64,000 nt of DNA from a virus, in IMG/VR virus record IMGVR_UViG_3300047499_000102, positions 1-64,000 of that record; one strand, 5' to 3'. The position numbers and the translations under genes are program-made. Every line of letters starts with the position of its first letter. Within the stretch, counting starts at the first letter, position 1. Below, one piece after another: positions 47,262 through 56,354 of this stretch. The notes beneath the pieces were generated by a model. That model made no database searches, was not told the origin of the DNA, and worked only from the letters and a program-made list of their open reading frames with translations.

Positions 47262-47906
47262 ATGCGCAACGCATACACACTGTTCGTGATCGCTTTCATC
47301 GGCTGTGGCGGCGCGTCGTTCTCGGCCGCGCCCCCAGGTCCCCTCGCCATAGAGCAAGACGCCGGCGTCCAGATGCCTATCGAGGCTGGGGCGTCGGACG
47401 CGTGGCCCGTGTGGATTGAGGGTGGCGCCGAGCTCGGCGACGACGGCGGCTCCGACGCAGCGCCCGTCGAGGCGACCGCTCCCATCGCCTTCGCGAACCT
47501 CGTCGCCTGCCTGGTCGATCCGTCGACCATCGTCGTCGGCTGCAACGCCATGCCCCTGCAGCGGTGGGGCGTGCCACCCGTCGTCTACGGTGGCGACGCT
47601 GGCCCAGAGAACCCGATGGACTGTCCCGATGGCGGGGACACGTGCTCGTCGGCGTGCACATCGGGCGGCGCCACCGTCGCCAACTGCGTGGCGGGAACAC
47701 CCTGCGGCGCTGGCTTCATCAACAGCCCCACCGCCGTGTGCGTGTCCTGCGTGGCAGCGGCTGACGTCGTTCGCGATCCGCCTGCGTGCCCCGCGAGTTT
47801 GACCGCTGTGCTGTGCAACGCGCAGCCGACTCAGAGCGGCTGTACGAGTGCGGGAGGGCCCTTCTTCTGCTGCCCAAGCAACGGACCCGCGCCCGCGGTC
47901 GAATGA
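47262..47906 (+). CDS. Lone plus-strand Cys-rich lipoprotein (moron-like)
   Basis: 214 residues. MRNAYTLFVIAFIGCGGASF is a signal peptide II with Cys15. The mature part is acidic, then Cys-rich (CPDGGDTCSSACTSGG, VANCVAGTPCG, VCVSC, FFCCPSNG), of the same type as the minus-strand lipoproteins at 39787 and 40098. It is the only plus-strand gene in the 30-kb late region, inserted between two fibre genes and ending 1 bp from the convergent stop at 47908. This is the arrangement of a moron expressed independently. A degenerate CGCATGCG pair overlaps its start. Confidence 0.7.
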   Translation: MRNAYTLFVIAFIGCGGASFSAAPPGPLAIEQDAGVQMPIEAGASDAWPVWIEGGAELGDDGGSDAAPVEATAPIAFANLVACLVDPSTIVVGCNAMPLQRWGVPPVVYGGDAGPENPMDCPDGGDTCSSACTSGGATVANCVAGTPCGAGFINSPTAVCVSCVAAADVVRDPPACPASLTAVLCNAQPTQSGCTSAGGPFFCCPSNGPAPAVE

Positions 47907-47907
47907 C

Positions 47908-48966
47908 CTACTCGAAGCCGAGCAGCAAGATCCCGCCGAAGTGGAACTCCACGGAGTGGAGGAGGATGTTCACGAACGGCGCCGTGGACCCGCTCACGTC
48001 GACCGCGCCCGAGACCAGGATCTGGTAGGCGGTCTGCGCGACGTCGACGGTGGGCAGGTTGTTCGGGTCGAAGTCGAGCTCCAACGACTGCGGCTGTCCA
48101 TCGTTGTAGTACGTCGATGCGTTCGAAGAGGGGAGCAGCTGTCCCGACAGCCCGACGCATGTCCACGTGATTTGGTTGGCGCCTGGGTTGTCGATGACCG
48201 TCGCGCCCACGACGGTCGGCCATGTCGGCTGCGTCGTGCTGCTCGATGTGCCCGTGCCCGCGATGGCCGTCGCCTTGTAGTAGAAGCCGGTGGCGTTGAC
48301 GGTCTGCGGCAGTATGTACGTGCCGACCGGGTACACCGTGGAGGGTAGCCAGCTCGTGGCCGCTGGTGCGAGGAGCGAGTAGCTATCGGTCGCCGAGTCC
48401 CAGCCGACAATGGCGAAGGAGAGCGGGCTCGCCGAGGCGAAGGCCGGTGGTTTCGTGACCACCCGGTAGTGGAGGATTATCTTCACGAGTTGAGCGCTGG
48501 CGTGGAGGCTCCGACCCGGGATGGTCAAGGTCATGTACTGCCCGCCGTAGACCGACTGGGCGCCGACCGTGGAGGGCACCGTGGACACGGCGAGGTAGTC
48601 GTCGGGAAGCCACGAGTAATTGCCCGAGATCGTCGACCCGCCAAGGGGCACCTGCATGTCGGTCATCGACAGCACGATGACGTCGGTGCCAGCGGAAGTG
48701 AGCTTTGGACTGTTGCCTGCGACCGCATCGACCAGCACGCGGCCGCCGGGCCCAGTGCTCACGTTGCCCGTGAAGAGCGTCCCCGTGGTGATGAATTGCA
48801 TGCCCGCGCCGCCGATGATGACTGGCGAGCTCGGGGCGTAGGCGCCTCCCCCGTCGCCGCTCACGGTGCGGCTCATGCGGTCGTCGAGGGTGCGATAGTC
48901 CTGGGCACCCGGCACGAACTCGCCTACCCATCGCCCTGACGGCCTTACGAAATCGAAGTGGCTCAC
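47908..48966 (-). CDS. Fibre/baseplate-appended protein, paralogue A
   Basis: 352 residues, GTG in a GTGA overlap. Contains YAPSSPVIIGGAGMQFITTG, shared in form with the genes at 48963 and 49839, and ATGFYYKATAIAGTG plus TWTCVGLSG, shared with 49839. Beta-rich with few charges; likely forms part of the tail fibre or its host-binding tip. Confidence 0.6.
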   Translation of the reverse strand: MSHFDFVRPSGRWVGEFVPGAQDYRTLDDRMSRTVSGDGGGAYAPSSPVIIGGAGMQFITTGTLFTGNVSTGPGGRVLVDAVAGNSPKLTSAGTDVIVLSMTDMQVPLGGSTISGNYSWLPDDYLAVSTVPSTVGAQSVYGGQYMTLTIPGRSLHASAQLVKIILHYRVVTKPPAFASASPLSFAIVGWDSATDSYSLLAPAATSWLPSTVYPVGTYILPQTVNATGFYYKATAIAGTGTSSSTTQPTWPTVVGATVIDNPGANQITWTCVGLSGQLLPSSNASTYYNDGQPQSLELDFDPNNLPTVDVAQTAYQILVSGAVDVSGSTAPFVNILLHSVEFHFGGILLLGFE

Positions 48967-49835
48967 TGCGGCCTCATGTCGGCGATGCCCGTGAAGGAGG
49001 CCACGCACTCAAGCCAGATGTTGCCGGCCACCGCGTTGTTCCCCGCCTCGTCGATGATCTCGGCGAAATAGAAGAACTGCGAGGTGTCGATGATCACGTT
49101 TGGCACACACGTGAGGGTGTAGGACTGCGGGTTGCCTCCGTTGTTCCATTGCGCGAGGTTCGGCGTCGGATGGAAGACCTCGAAGCCGTCGCCGACGGTG
49201 CCGGATCCCAAGGCGGTGATGTTGCCGTAGACGTCGATCTGGTGGACGCGGAAGAGGGGGAGGCTCGTCGGCACCCCAGTGTGCGTCGCCGTCGCGAACC
49301 AGAAGGTCACCGTCGCAAGCGTGGCGCCGTTGTGCACCCGCAGCGGCACGAGTAGGCGCCCACCTAGGCGGTAGGCAAACGCCGAGTTGGTGTTGATGAC
49401 GCCACCTGTCAGCACGGGGTTCGGGAGCATCACCGCATAGCCACCGACCGCGTCTCCGGCGGCGTCGACGATCTGGCAGCCCGAGGCGTCCTTGCCCAAG
49501 GACATGGGCGTGTTCAACGTCCGGGTGTTCATCGCCTGCCCGGTCGCCAACTCGATGAAGTCGCTGTCGCCGTGCGTCAGGCTGTTCACGTTCTCGAACG
49601 TGAGCAGGTTGCGCGCGAAGTGGACGCTGGTCTGGGTCGCGGGCGGCTCCAGATACCACGGCCCCGCGCACCACATGCCCGCGCCACCGATACCGAGCGG
49701 CGCGGCAGGCGCCCACGTGCCTCCAGCGTCGCCATCAATCGCGGCGACCTGTCCAGCGTCCAGCGCCGTGAAGTACGAAGCTGGGATGGGCACGCCGTTG
49801 ACGTAGAAGCTGTCGGCGAAGATTCGTGCGGGCAT
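48963..49835 (-). CDS. Fibre/baseplate-appended protein, paralogue B
   Basis: 290 residues, start MPARIFADSFYVNGVPIPAS. WAPAAPLGIGGAGMWCAGPW is the family signature seen also in neighbours. The body is beta-rich with a helix-poor profile (FFYFAEIIDEAGNNAVAGNI). Probable virion surface protein. Confidence 0.6.
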   Translation of the reverse strand: MPARIFADSFYVNGVPIPASYFTALDAGQVAAIDGDAGGTWAPAAPLGIGGAGMWCAGPWYLEPPATQTSVHFARNLLTFENVNSLTHGDSDFIELATGQAMNTRTLNTPMSLGKDASGCQIVDAAGDAVGGYAVMLPNPVLTGGVINTNSAFAYRLGGRLLVPLRVHNGATLATVTFWFATATHTGVPTSLPLFRVHQIDVYGNITALGSGTVGDGFEVFHPTPNLAQWNNGGNPQSYTLTCVPNVIIDTSQFFYFAEIIDEAGNNAVAGNIWLECVASFTGIADMRPQ

Positions 49836-49838
49836 GGG

Positions 49839-51437
49839 CTACTGCCACTCGTTGAAGCGGATGTCGGAGTACGTCATCGTCGCGGTGTGGAAGACCGTGC
49901 CGTACGCGTTGGCAGCCTCGCCACCGGTGTACAGGTCGACTGCGGGGCGCGTCACGAACGGAAGCGGTGTCGCCGCGGGACCGATGCACGTCCAAACAAC
50001 GGTGCCGTCCTTCACGGTCTGCCCTGGCTGCGACGGCCACGGCGGCTCATGAGCTCCCGTGGTGCCTGCCGTCGTGCAGAGGTACCAGTAACCGGTCGTC
50101 GAGGCCAAGGGCAGGATCGGCGTGTTCGCCGTGTAGCCCGACGTCGCCAGCCAGGCGCCGCACGGTGGCGTCGTGCCTGGCGACCACGTGTCGATCTCCG
50201 AGGCCGCCGCCCAGTAGGTCCCGCCGAAGCTGTTGCCCTGCTGGATGCCGACGACGAAGCCCTGTCCGAACTGCGAGGCCTGATTCAGATCGGTCGACCG
50301 CACCCAGTCGCCCGCGCTCGCGATGTAGATGCCGGTCTCGCAGCTGCCGCCGTTGAAGGGGCTGTCCACGACGAGCACGCGGTCGCCGGCGGCGGGGGTG
50401 TAGCCGTCGATGGCCGCCAGCCCCGCGAGGGGGAAGCTCGGGCCGTAGCTGAGGACCCGGCACGGCTGCATCAGCGGCACGGTCCAGGGGAACGCGGTCA
50501 CGCCCTGCTCGTCGCGCACCTCAAGGACGTAGGTGTAGAGGCTGCGGATGACGTAGCCGTTGTCCACGGCGAAGGTGAACGACTGCGCGTTGCCTGCGTT
50601 GTACCAGGCGGTGACGTTCGCGGGCGTCGGGACGTAGCACCACCCGTCGACGTCGGCACCAGCGGCGACGCTCGTGCAGGGCGTCGCGTTGCCGTTCTCG
50701 TCGACCACGAGCAGGCGAAAGGAAGGCATCGTCGTCGGCAGCGACGTGTGCAGCGTGACCACGGAGAAGGTCACGGTGACCGAGGTGATGCTCGCATACT
50801 GCACCCCGCGGATGCGCAGCGCGAGCCTCGAGGGCAGCGTTGTCCCGTTCTGCACGTACTGGGGCGCCACGCTCTGCAGCGAGCTGGTGCCGCGCCGTAC
50901 GACCCACATCGAGTATGGGATGGGGCGCGCGTCGACGAACGAGTAGACGACCTTGCGCGTGTTCCAAGAGTGCGTCGGGCCGAGCAGAGGGAAGTTGCCG
51001 GGGTCGAAGGCGAGCACCCCGGTGTTCGAGTGGAGCACTCCGCCGCGCGCGACGACCAGGGGGCCGGTCAACTGCAGCCCGGCGCCGCCGATGACGATGG
51101 GCGTGGCCGGCGCCCAGCATCCGCCGTCCACGCCGTTGATGCTGCTCTTCAGGTTGCCATCGAAGGTGGCAAAGTCCGAGGTCAGCACGGACGTGTAGTA
51201 CATGCACGTCCACGTCACGCCGCCGTCGACCACGGTCGCGCCACGCACCAAGGGCCACGCGGGCTCCGCGGCACCGCTCTGCCCGGTCGTGATGGCCGTC
51301 GCCTTGTAGTAGAAGCCGGTGGCGTTGACGGTCGTGGGGATGACGTACGCGCCGACCGCGTAGCCCTGCAGCGCCGCCCACGTCGACCACATCGACGGGC
51401 CTACCCATTCGGTGCGCTGTTGCGTGTGATGGGCCAT
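49839..51437 (-). CDS. Fibre/baseplate-appended protein, paralogue C
   Basis: 532 residues. Carries WAPATPIVIGGAGLQLTGPL, twice a module YVIPTTVNATGFYYKATAI / YWYLCTTAGTTGAHEPPWPS ending in DG-x-V-x-WTC, and a long Ig-like middle. The module occurs in tail fibres of diverse phages (recalled). Largest member of the tandem family. Confidence 0.6.
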   Translation of the reverse strand: MAHHTQQRTEWVGPSMWSTWAALQGYAVGAYVIPTTVNATGFYYKATAITTGQSGAAEPAWPLVRGATVVDGGVTWTCMYYTSVLTSDFATFDGNLKSSINGVDGGCWAPATPIVIGGAGLQLTGPLVVARGGVLHSNTGVLAFDPGNFPLLGPTHSWNTRKVVYSFVDARPIPYSMWVVRRGTSSLQSVAPQYVQNGTTLPSRLALRIRGVQYASITSVTVTFSVVTLHTSLPTTMPSFRLLVVDENGNATPCTSVAAGADVDGWCYVPTPANVTAWYNAGNAQSFTFAVDNGYVIRSLYTYVLEVRDEQGVTAFPWTVPLMQPCRVLSYGPSFPLAGLAAIDGYTPAAGDRVLVVDSPFNGGSCETGIYIASAGDWVRSTDLNQASQFGQGFVVGIQQGNSFGGTYWAAASEIDTWSPGTTPPCGAWLATSGYTANTPILPLASTTGYWYLCTTAGTTGAHEPPWPSQPGQTVKDGTVVWTCIGPAATPLPFVTRPAVDLYTGGEAANAYGTVFHTATMTYSDIRFNEWQ

Positions 51438-51440
51438 GCG

Positions 51441-52448
51441 TCACATCGACTGGAAGAAGGTGAACGGCGAGATCGGCTGGGTACCCATGGCGCCGCCCAC
51501 GACGACCGGACCCACGGTGAACTTCATGCCAGCGGTCGACGTCGGCGCCACGATGGCCCATGCGTCGCTCGTGCGCATGATCTTTGCCAGTTGCGCGTCG
51601 ATCGCCGCGCGCGTCGTCCGCGAGGTCGCCGCCGCTGCTGTTAGGACGATGTAGCTGAGTCGCTGCGAAGACCACCAGTACGGAAAGTTTCCGGTCGTGA
51701 TTGGCGCGCCGATGTCGTGCGAGTTCGCGAAGGTCGCCTGGAAGTAGTTGTATCCGGGCGTGCAGCCGGCCGGCGCGGTCGTCGCGGTCCCCGTCACGGT
51801 GACGCGCTCCATCTGCGCGGTGTTGCCCGCGCCGACGATGATGGTGTCGCCGAGGAGGAGTAGCTCCGGGACGACGATCGTGGTGTCGAGGTTCTGGTAG
51901 GCGCACCAGACCGCACCCGCGGTGACGACGGGGTCGACCAACTGCACGAACCGCGGCGGGACGCGCACGTCGAGAAACTGGCCCGGGCCGGCGCCCGGCG
52001 CTGCCGGGTAGATGGACGGCGCCGGCGCCGTGGGGCTCGGTACGTAGCCGAGGAAGTTTCCGGCGCCCGCCAATCTCTTGACGGTGTTGACGATGTTGCT
52101 CGGGATGGCACCGAGCGGTAGCGCCATCGCCGCGGCAAGCGCGTTCTGTCGCGTGCGGATGTTGTCCGTGGGCCCCGGTGTGAGCCCGTAGTCCTGCTCC
52201 AGCAGGGGCAACAGGTCGTAGACCGCGAGCGGGTTGGCCTGGTTGCCCGCCTTCTCCGACTCGTAGAGAGCGCTGCCCAGCACGACGGCGGTCGCGTACA
52301 GTTGCAACTCGTCGTCGCTGCCCACTTCCGTGAAGTCGATCTCGCTGCCCCACAGCGATGGCAGAAGCTCGTAGAAGACCTGGATGTGGGTCTTGTTGCT
52401 GGAGAAGTCGAAGGCTCCGGGCCAGGTGAAAGCGGACGGCTGCGGCAT
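51441..52448 (-). CDS. Baseplate-proximal tail protein (gpI/YmfQ position)
   Basis: 335 residues. The N-terminal 130 residues (HIQVFYELLPSLWGSEIDFT, NPLAVYDLLPLLEQDYGLTP, TRQNALAAAMA) have the helical look of DUF2313/YmfQ-type proteins that link baseplate to fibres; the C-terminal part is beta-rich with TVGPVVVGGAMGTQ echoing the fibre family. Position right after the gpJ-like gene set fits gpI of Mu/P2. Moderate support. Confidence 0.5.
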   Translation of the reverse strand: MPQPSAFTWPGAFDFSSNKTHIQVFYELLPSLWGSEIDFTEVGSDDELQLYATAVVLGSALYESEKAGNQANPLAVYDLLPLLEQDYGLTPGPTDNIRTRQNALAAAMALPLGAIPSNIVNTVKRLAGAGNFLGYVPSPTAPAPSIYPAAPGAGPGQFLDVRVPPRFVQLVDPVVTAGAVWCAYQNLDTTIVVPELLLLGDTIIVGAGNTAQMERVTVTGTATTAPAGCTPGYNYFQATFANSHDIGAPITTGNFPYWWSSQRLSYIVLTAAAATSRTTRAAIDAQLAKIMRTSDAWAIVAPTSTAGMKFTVGPVVVGGAMGTQPISPFTFFQSM

Positions 52449-52457
52449 GCTTTCTAC

Positions 52458-52964
52458 CTAGAAAAAGTCGACGCCAAACGAGATGTCGGCGAGAGCGCCG
52501 TCGATGGTCGTGGTGACCTGCACGCCGTTGGCGATGTTCACGACGCCGATGCTGTAGCTATGGGCGCCAAGGATCGCGGTGATGGTCGCGCGCGGGTTGC
52601 CCACCGGCGCGGGAAAGACACCGGCCGCCGTGGTGATGGAGTAGTTCCCCACCGAGTTGCGGACGACCGTGAAGGGGTTGGCCGTGACGTTGTTCGCCGC
52701 CACTCGCCAGTTGGTGATGGTCGGACCGACGCCCGCGGCGACGTCGCATGCACCCCACGGGATCATCCGCGAGACGGAGATGAGTTGCCAGCCCTCGGTG
52801 TTGGTGAGTCCCGCGCTGGGGATGTAGCGCGGGTTGGGCGGTGCGCTGCCGAGGTCCTCAAACTCTGCGCCGTCGAAGTCGTCCTGCCCAGGGCGGTAGC
52901 CCTGGGTCGTGGGGATCGGCAGGTTCGGGTTGCCGTCAAACGTGGAACATCCGGGCGCCGGCAT
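52458..52964 (-). CDS. Unknown tail-region protein
   Basis: 168 residues, start MPAPGCSTFDGNPNLPIPTT. The second half is beta-rich (NPFTVVRNSVGNYSITTAAG, ATITAILGAHSYSIGVVNIA). Situated between gpI-like and gpJ-like genes; a virion protein is likely. No family recognised. Confidence 0.5.
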   Translation of the reverse strand: MPAPGCSTFDGNPNLPIPTTQGYRPGQDDFDGAEFEDLGSAPPNPRYIPSAGLTNTEGWQLISVSRMIPWGACDVAAGVGPTITNWRVAANNVTANPFTVVRNSVGNYSITTAAGVFPAPVGNPRATITAILGAHSYSIGVVNIANGVQVTTTIDGALADISFGVDFF

Positions 52965-53031
52965 GCTGTTACTCTCCGTTCACGTCTCACGCGGTGGTGT
53001 GCACGTCATCGAGAAGGCGGACATGCCGTCG

Positions 53032-54651
53032 TCAGCCACCAGGGAAGACGACGAGGTTGCCCAGCGTGAGCAGGTACACGAAGACCCCGGGAGTGCCCGT
53101 GGGAGCGGCGTACGGCACGGTGGGTTCCTCGAGCAGTACATCCGCGATGCTGTCCGTCGAGAAGAGTGTGGGCACCGGGGGCTGAGTCTGCTGCGCGCCC
53201 TGCGGCGGCTGGTTCGTGATGGTGCCGCCCAGCAGGCGGTTGGTGATCGATGACGGCCAGTATTGCGGGTTGGCGGGACTGCGCTTCTGACGCAGTCCAG
53301 GGTCGAAGAAGGTCGCGAACTGCTCGCCGGGGCCGATGGTGTCGAAGTAGCTCACGACCGGGGCCAGGGCGTCGTTGAGCGACGGGCTCCAAGGACAGCA
53401 TGCTTGACCAGCGATCGGCGTGTAGCTCGTGTCGGAGATGCCGTTCGTCGTGTCCACGGTGATGTCGTACGTGGTCGTGGAGATGACCGTGACCGTGAGG
53501 ATCTTCTTCTGCCGGAAGGTCAGGTTCGGCAGGTCGAGGAAGGCGATGTTCTGGCCGACCTGCGGCGCCGTGGCAGCGGTGAGCTCGGGGCTCGACAGCC
53601 GGAAGGCCAAGGCGGTAAGGCTGCCCGCGGCGTTCGCACTTGCGACGACACCATTGGTCGCGATGGGGCCCAGATACGGGGGGAAGGTCGTGGTGTCCGC
53701 CCAGCTGTCGGCCGAGTTGTTCCACAAGATCTCGAGGACAACGGTGACCGGAGAGGCCACGATCGTGCACATGAAGATGCCGTCGGTGGCAGGCATCTGC
53801 CCGCCGAGCAGTTGCGCGGCGAGCGCAAGATGCGTCGCGGTAGGGATTCGGCTCGCCCCTGGCTGTCCTGGGCGCAGGGTGAAGAAGACGGCCGTGGTCC
53901 CAGGGCCCATCGCATCGGGGATAGTGAAGGCCTGCTCGATGGGGATCGTCGTGGCGCTCATCAGGAGCGCCTGGTACTGGGCATCGTTGCCGCTCGCGGG
54001 GGGGTTCGCGGCGAGGTAGTCGAGGCGTCGGCGAACCTGATCGTCGGTCTCGACGGGTGCGCCACCTACGAGTCCCTGCCCGTTCGACTGGATGACGACG
54101 TTGCACGTGAGCGAGCTGCCAGGCCTTGGCGAGGCCCATGTGAGCACCGAGTCGGCCGGCAGGTTCGTCTGCAGGCCCGTGTCGATGCCCGTGATCGGGA
54201 TGGGCGTGCCCGAGCCCGCGATGGCGGGATTGGCTGGCAGGTAGAGACCCGTCTGGGTGCACTGGAACTGCAGCCCCGTCGGCAGATGTGTGAGGACGTC
54301 GCCGGCGAAGATGGTCGCTCCGCTCGAAGAGCCTCCCTGGTTGATCGCGGCGCCGGATCCACCCACGGCGGGCAGCGGTGCCGTGGTGCCAAGGATCGTG
54401 GCCCAGTCGTACAGGTCCTGACCCGTTGCCGTGGAACGGCGCACGCCCTTGGCGATCGTGATGGAGTTGGCGTCGATGCTGCCAGCGACGTCGGATGTGG
54501 CGCGGGCGTCGAGGTCGACCTTGCTGCCCGGTCGCATGTCGGGCGGGGTATTGCCGATGGGCACGCGCGCCGAGATCGCCCGCTTGTAGAGCGCGATGCG
54601 CTGGTCGCGCGATGGGATGACCAGCTTTCCGGCGAGCTTGTCGAGCGGCAT
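53032..54651 (-). CDS. Baseplate J-like protein (Mu gp47/P2 gpJ)
   Basis: 539 residues. N-terminal ALYKRAISARVPIGNTPPDM; a core with PVETDDQVRRRLDYLAANPP and GNDAQYQALLMSATTIPIEQ is the Baseplate_J signature (D-x-E-x-R-R-R ... G-x-x-x-D-Y); then beta-rich inserts and a long C-terminal part. It forms the wedge ring of contractile-tail baseplates. It is followed by fibre-linking genes as in Mu and P2, though the protein is longer than usual. Confidence 0.7.
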   Translation of the reverse strand: MPLDKLAGKLVIPSRDQRIALYKRAISARVPIGNTPPDMRPGSKVDLDARATSDVAGSIDANSITIAKGVRRSTATGQDLYDWATILGTTAPLPAVGGSGAAINQGGSSSGATIFAGDVLTHLPTGLQFQCTQTGLYLPANPAIAGSGTPIPITGIDTGLQTNLPADSVLTWASPRPGSSLTCNVVIQSNGQGLVGGAPVETDDQVRRRLDYLAANPPASGNDAQYQALLMSATTIPIEQAFTIPDAMGPGTTAVFFTLRPGQPGASRIPTATHLALAAQLLGGQMPATDGIFMCTIVASPVTVVLEILWNNSADSWADTTTFPPYLGPIATNGVVASANAAGSLTALAFRLSSPELTAATAPQVGQNIAFLDLPNLTFRQKKILTVTVISTTTYDITVDTTNGISDTSYTPIAGQACCPWSPSLNDALAPVVSYFDTIGPGEQFATFFDPGLRQKRSPANPQYWPSSITNRLLGGTITNQPPQGAQQTQPPVPTLFSTDSIADVLLEEPTVPYAAPTGTPGVFVYLLTLGNLVVFPGG

Positions 54652-54652
54652 C

Positions 54653-55141
54653 TTAGGTGTTCACTCCGACGACGGAGATTGATCGCTTGTTCGAGGTGGG
54701 GAACCGCGGGTTGGTCGCCGGGTCGCGCAGGTTCACGTAGGCGACGGCGAAGACGTTCTGTCCACGGAGTTGCTTCACGGTCACGCTCAGTAGGAGCACA
54801 TCGCCGTTCGTGATGAGGTCCTGCATGACGCTGCGCACTTCGTTGTAAGCGGTCTGCAGGACCTTCGGCGCGGGCAAGCGCGCGCAAACGATTGCCAGGC
54901 GCGTTCCGAGTGACGTCGCGCTCTTGCTCTGCCCCTTTCGTGTCGTGAGTCGAAGGGTCACGATCTGATCGATCGGGTGCATGTCGATCGGGTTGCCGTT
55001 CTCGTCCAGCGTGAGGAACTGGTTGATGGACGGGTCGAAGAACGGCGCGCGCGGCAGGAACGGAGGCGATGGCGTGGCGGGCACGTACACGGGATCGAAG
55101 CCCGCGGGACCGGCGCCAGCTTGGAAGTCTCCAGCACCCAT
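54653..55141 (-). CDS. Baseplate wedge protein, gp25/Mu gp46-like
   Basis: 162 residues. DQIVTLRLTTRKGQSKSATS and TAYNEVRSVMQDLITNGDVL then VTVKQLRGQNVFAVAYVNLR follow the layout of gp25-like lysozyme-fold wedge proteins (TRKG near the middle, mixed helix-strand end). Located between spike- and gpJ-like genes as in Mu. Reasonable but not decisive. Confidence 0.5.
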   Translation of the reverse strand: MGAGDFQAGAGPAGFDPVYVPATPSPPFLPRAPFFDPSINQFLTLDENGNPIDMHPIDQIVTLRLTTRKGQSKSATSLGTRLAIVCARLPAPKVLQTAYNEVRSVMQDLITNGDVLLLSVTVKQLRGQNVFAVAYVNLRDPATNPRFPTSNKRSISVVGVNT

Positions 55142-55398
55142 CAGGACCTCGGGCAGTTGAGCGGCAACTGGTTGATGAGCGCCTCGAGCATGTCGAACGC
55201 TTCCTGCACGGGCTCAAGGAAGGCGAAGTTGATGGTCAGCGGCGGGAGCGGAAGCGAGAGGACGATCGTGATCGCCTCTGGGAGTAGGCAGCACGGGTTC
55301 GGGAGGCTCAGCGAGACGGACGGCAGCTGCGGCGACAGGGAGATCCCCGATGGGAGCGACGGGAACGGCAGCTTGGGAATGGGGATGCAGGTGGACAT
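55141..55398 (-). CDS. Small Pro/Leu-rich tail protein
   Basis: 85 residues, start MSTCIPIPKLPFPSLPSGIS. The first half repeats L-P-x and S-L-P motifs; the second half is a helix (FLEPVQEAFDMLEALINQLP). Lies between spike and wedge genes. It might be a small spike-tip or connector, unknown. Confidence 0.5.
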   Translation of the reverse strand: MSTCIPIPKLPFPSLPSGISLSPQLPSVSLSLPNPCCLLPEAITIVLSLPLPPLTINFAFLEPVQEAFDMLEALINQLPLNCPRS

Positions 55399-55402
55399 GG
55401 GC

Positions 55403-56344
55403 TCACCCGATGTTCGTGGCGGTCGCGATGGTCTCCAGCGCCGTGCCGATCGCCGACTCTGCGGTCCCGAGCAGCGCTGCCAGCGCTGCGACAGGGCCAG
55501 CCGATCCAGAGCCGCCGCCGAGCTTCACGATCTCGGCCTGCAGCGCAACGATCGCGGCCGACTGCGCCGCAGCGAGCGCGCCCATCGCGCCGAGTACGCC
55601 GACCAAGGGCTCGGCTTGGGCGACGGGGCCGACCACGGATCCCGTCGGTCCGATCGAGATGACCGGGGCGACGACGCGCACCATGTCCGCCTGCAGACTC
55701 GCGGTCGACCCGAGCCCGGGCAGAATGCCACCCATGTATCCGAGGGTGAACCGAGCCCCGCCACCTGCCTGCATCGAGTAACCGGTGAACAGCACGTCGC
55801 CGTTGTCGTCAGCGAACTGCCCGAACATCTCGCGCCCCCAGGGCGACGCGCGCACGAAGCCGTATCGGCTCACCTCCTCGAAGATGGTCTGCCCATCCCC
55901 ACCGCCGCCCGTCGACGTCGTCGCGAGGCTGATGCGCCCGTCGGAGTGCGTGCGGACGAAGCTGCAACCGAGGATGTCCGAGCTTGCGCCGGCCGTTGGG
56001 TTCACGCCGTAGAAGACCGCGCAGCCCGGATCGGGGATGGGGATGATGGCCAACACCCGAGGGTCTTCCATCGTCCACGCGTGACCCTGGCTGCCCTCGT
56101 ACGCGTAGAGGAGCTGGGCGCCCTTGGTCGGATCTGGCTGGCCGTTGCCTGGCTTACCGGGCGGTGCGGTGTTGAGCGCGGGGTCGAGGGCGCGACCCCA
56201 TAGGCCGTAGAAGTGATGACGCTCGATGGGCGATGCGCCGCTCGCGCCCTCGCCCTCGGCATCGTACTGGACGTCCTCGAAGCCCTGGTCGTCCATGACG
56301 GATGCGATCTGGACGCCGATGTCCCATTCGAGAGGTCGGGGCAT
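55403..56344 (-). CDS. Baseplate spike-position protein
   Basis: 313 residues. Start MPRPLEWDIGVQIASVMDDQ. The middle is beta-rich with RISLATTSTGGGGDGQTIFE and VLFTGYSMQAGGGARFTLGY; the C-terminal 90 residues are an Ala-rich helix (LGAMGALAAAQSAAIVALQA), perhaps a trimeric coil. It takes the place of Mu gp45 (spike) between hub and wedge. No OB-fold motif could be confirmed. Confidence 0.5.
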   Translation of the reverse strand: MPRPLEWDIGVQIASVMDDQGFEDVQYDAEGEGASGASPIERHHFYGLWGRALDPALNTAPPGKPGNGQPDPTKGAQLLYAYEGSQGHAWTMEDPRVLAIIPIPDPGCAVFYGVNPTAGASSDILGCSFVRTHSDGRISLATTSTGGGGDGQTIFEEVSRYGFVRASPWGREMFGQFADDNGDVLFTGYSMQAGGGARFTLGYMGGILPGLGSTASLQADMVRVVAPVISIGPTGSVVGPVAQAEPLVGVLGAMGALAAAQSAAIVALQAEIVKLGGGSGSAGPVAALAALLGTAESAIGTALETIATATNIG

Positions 56345-56354
56345 TCGTCGACTC

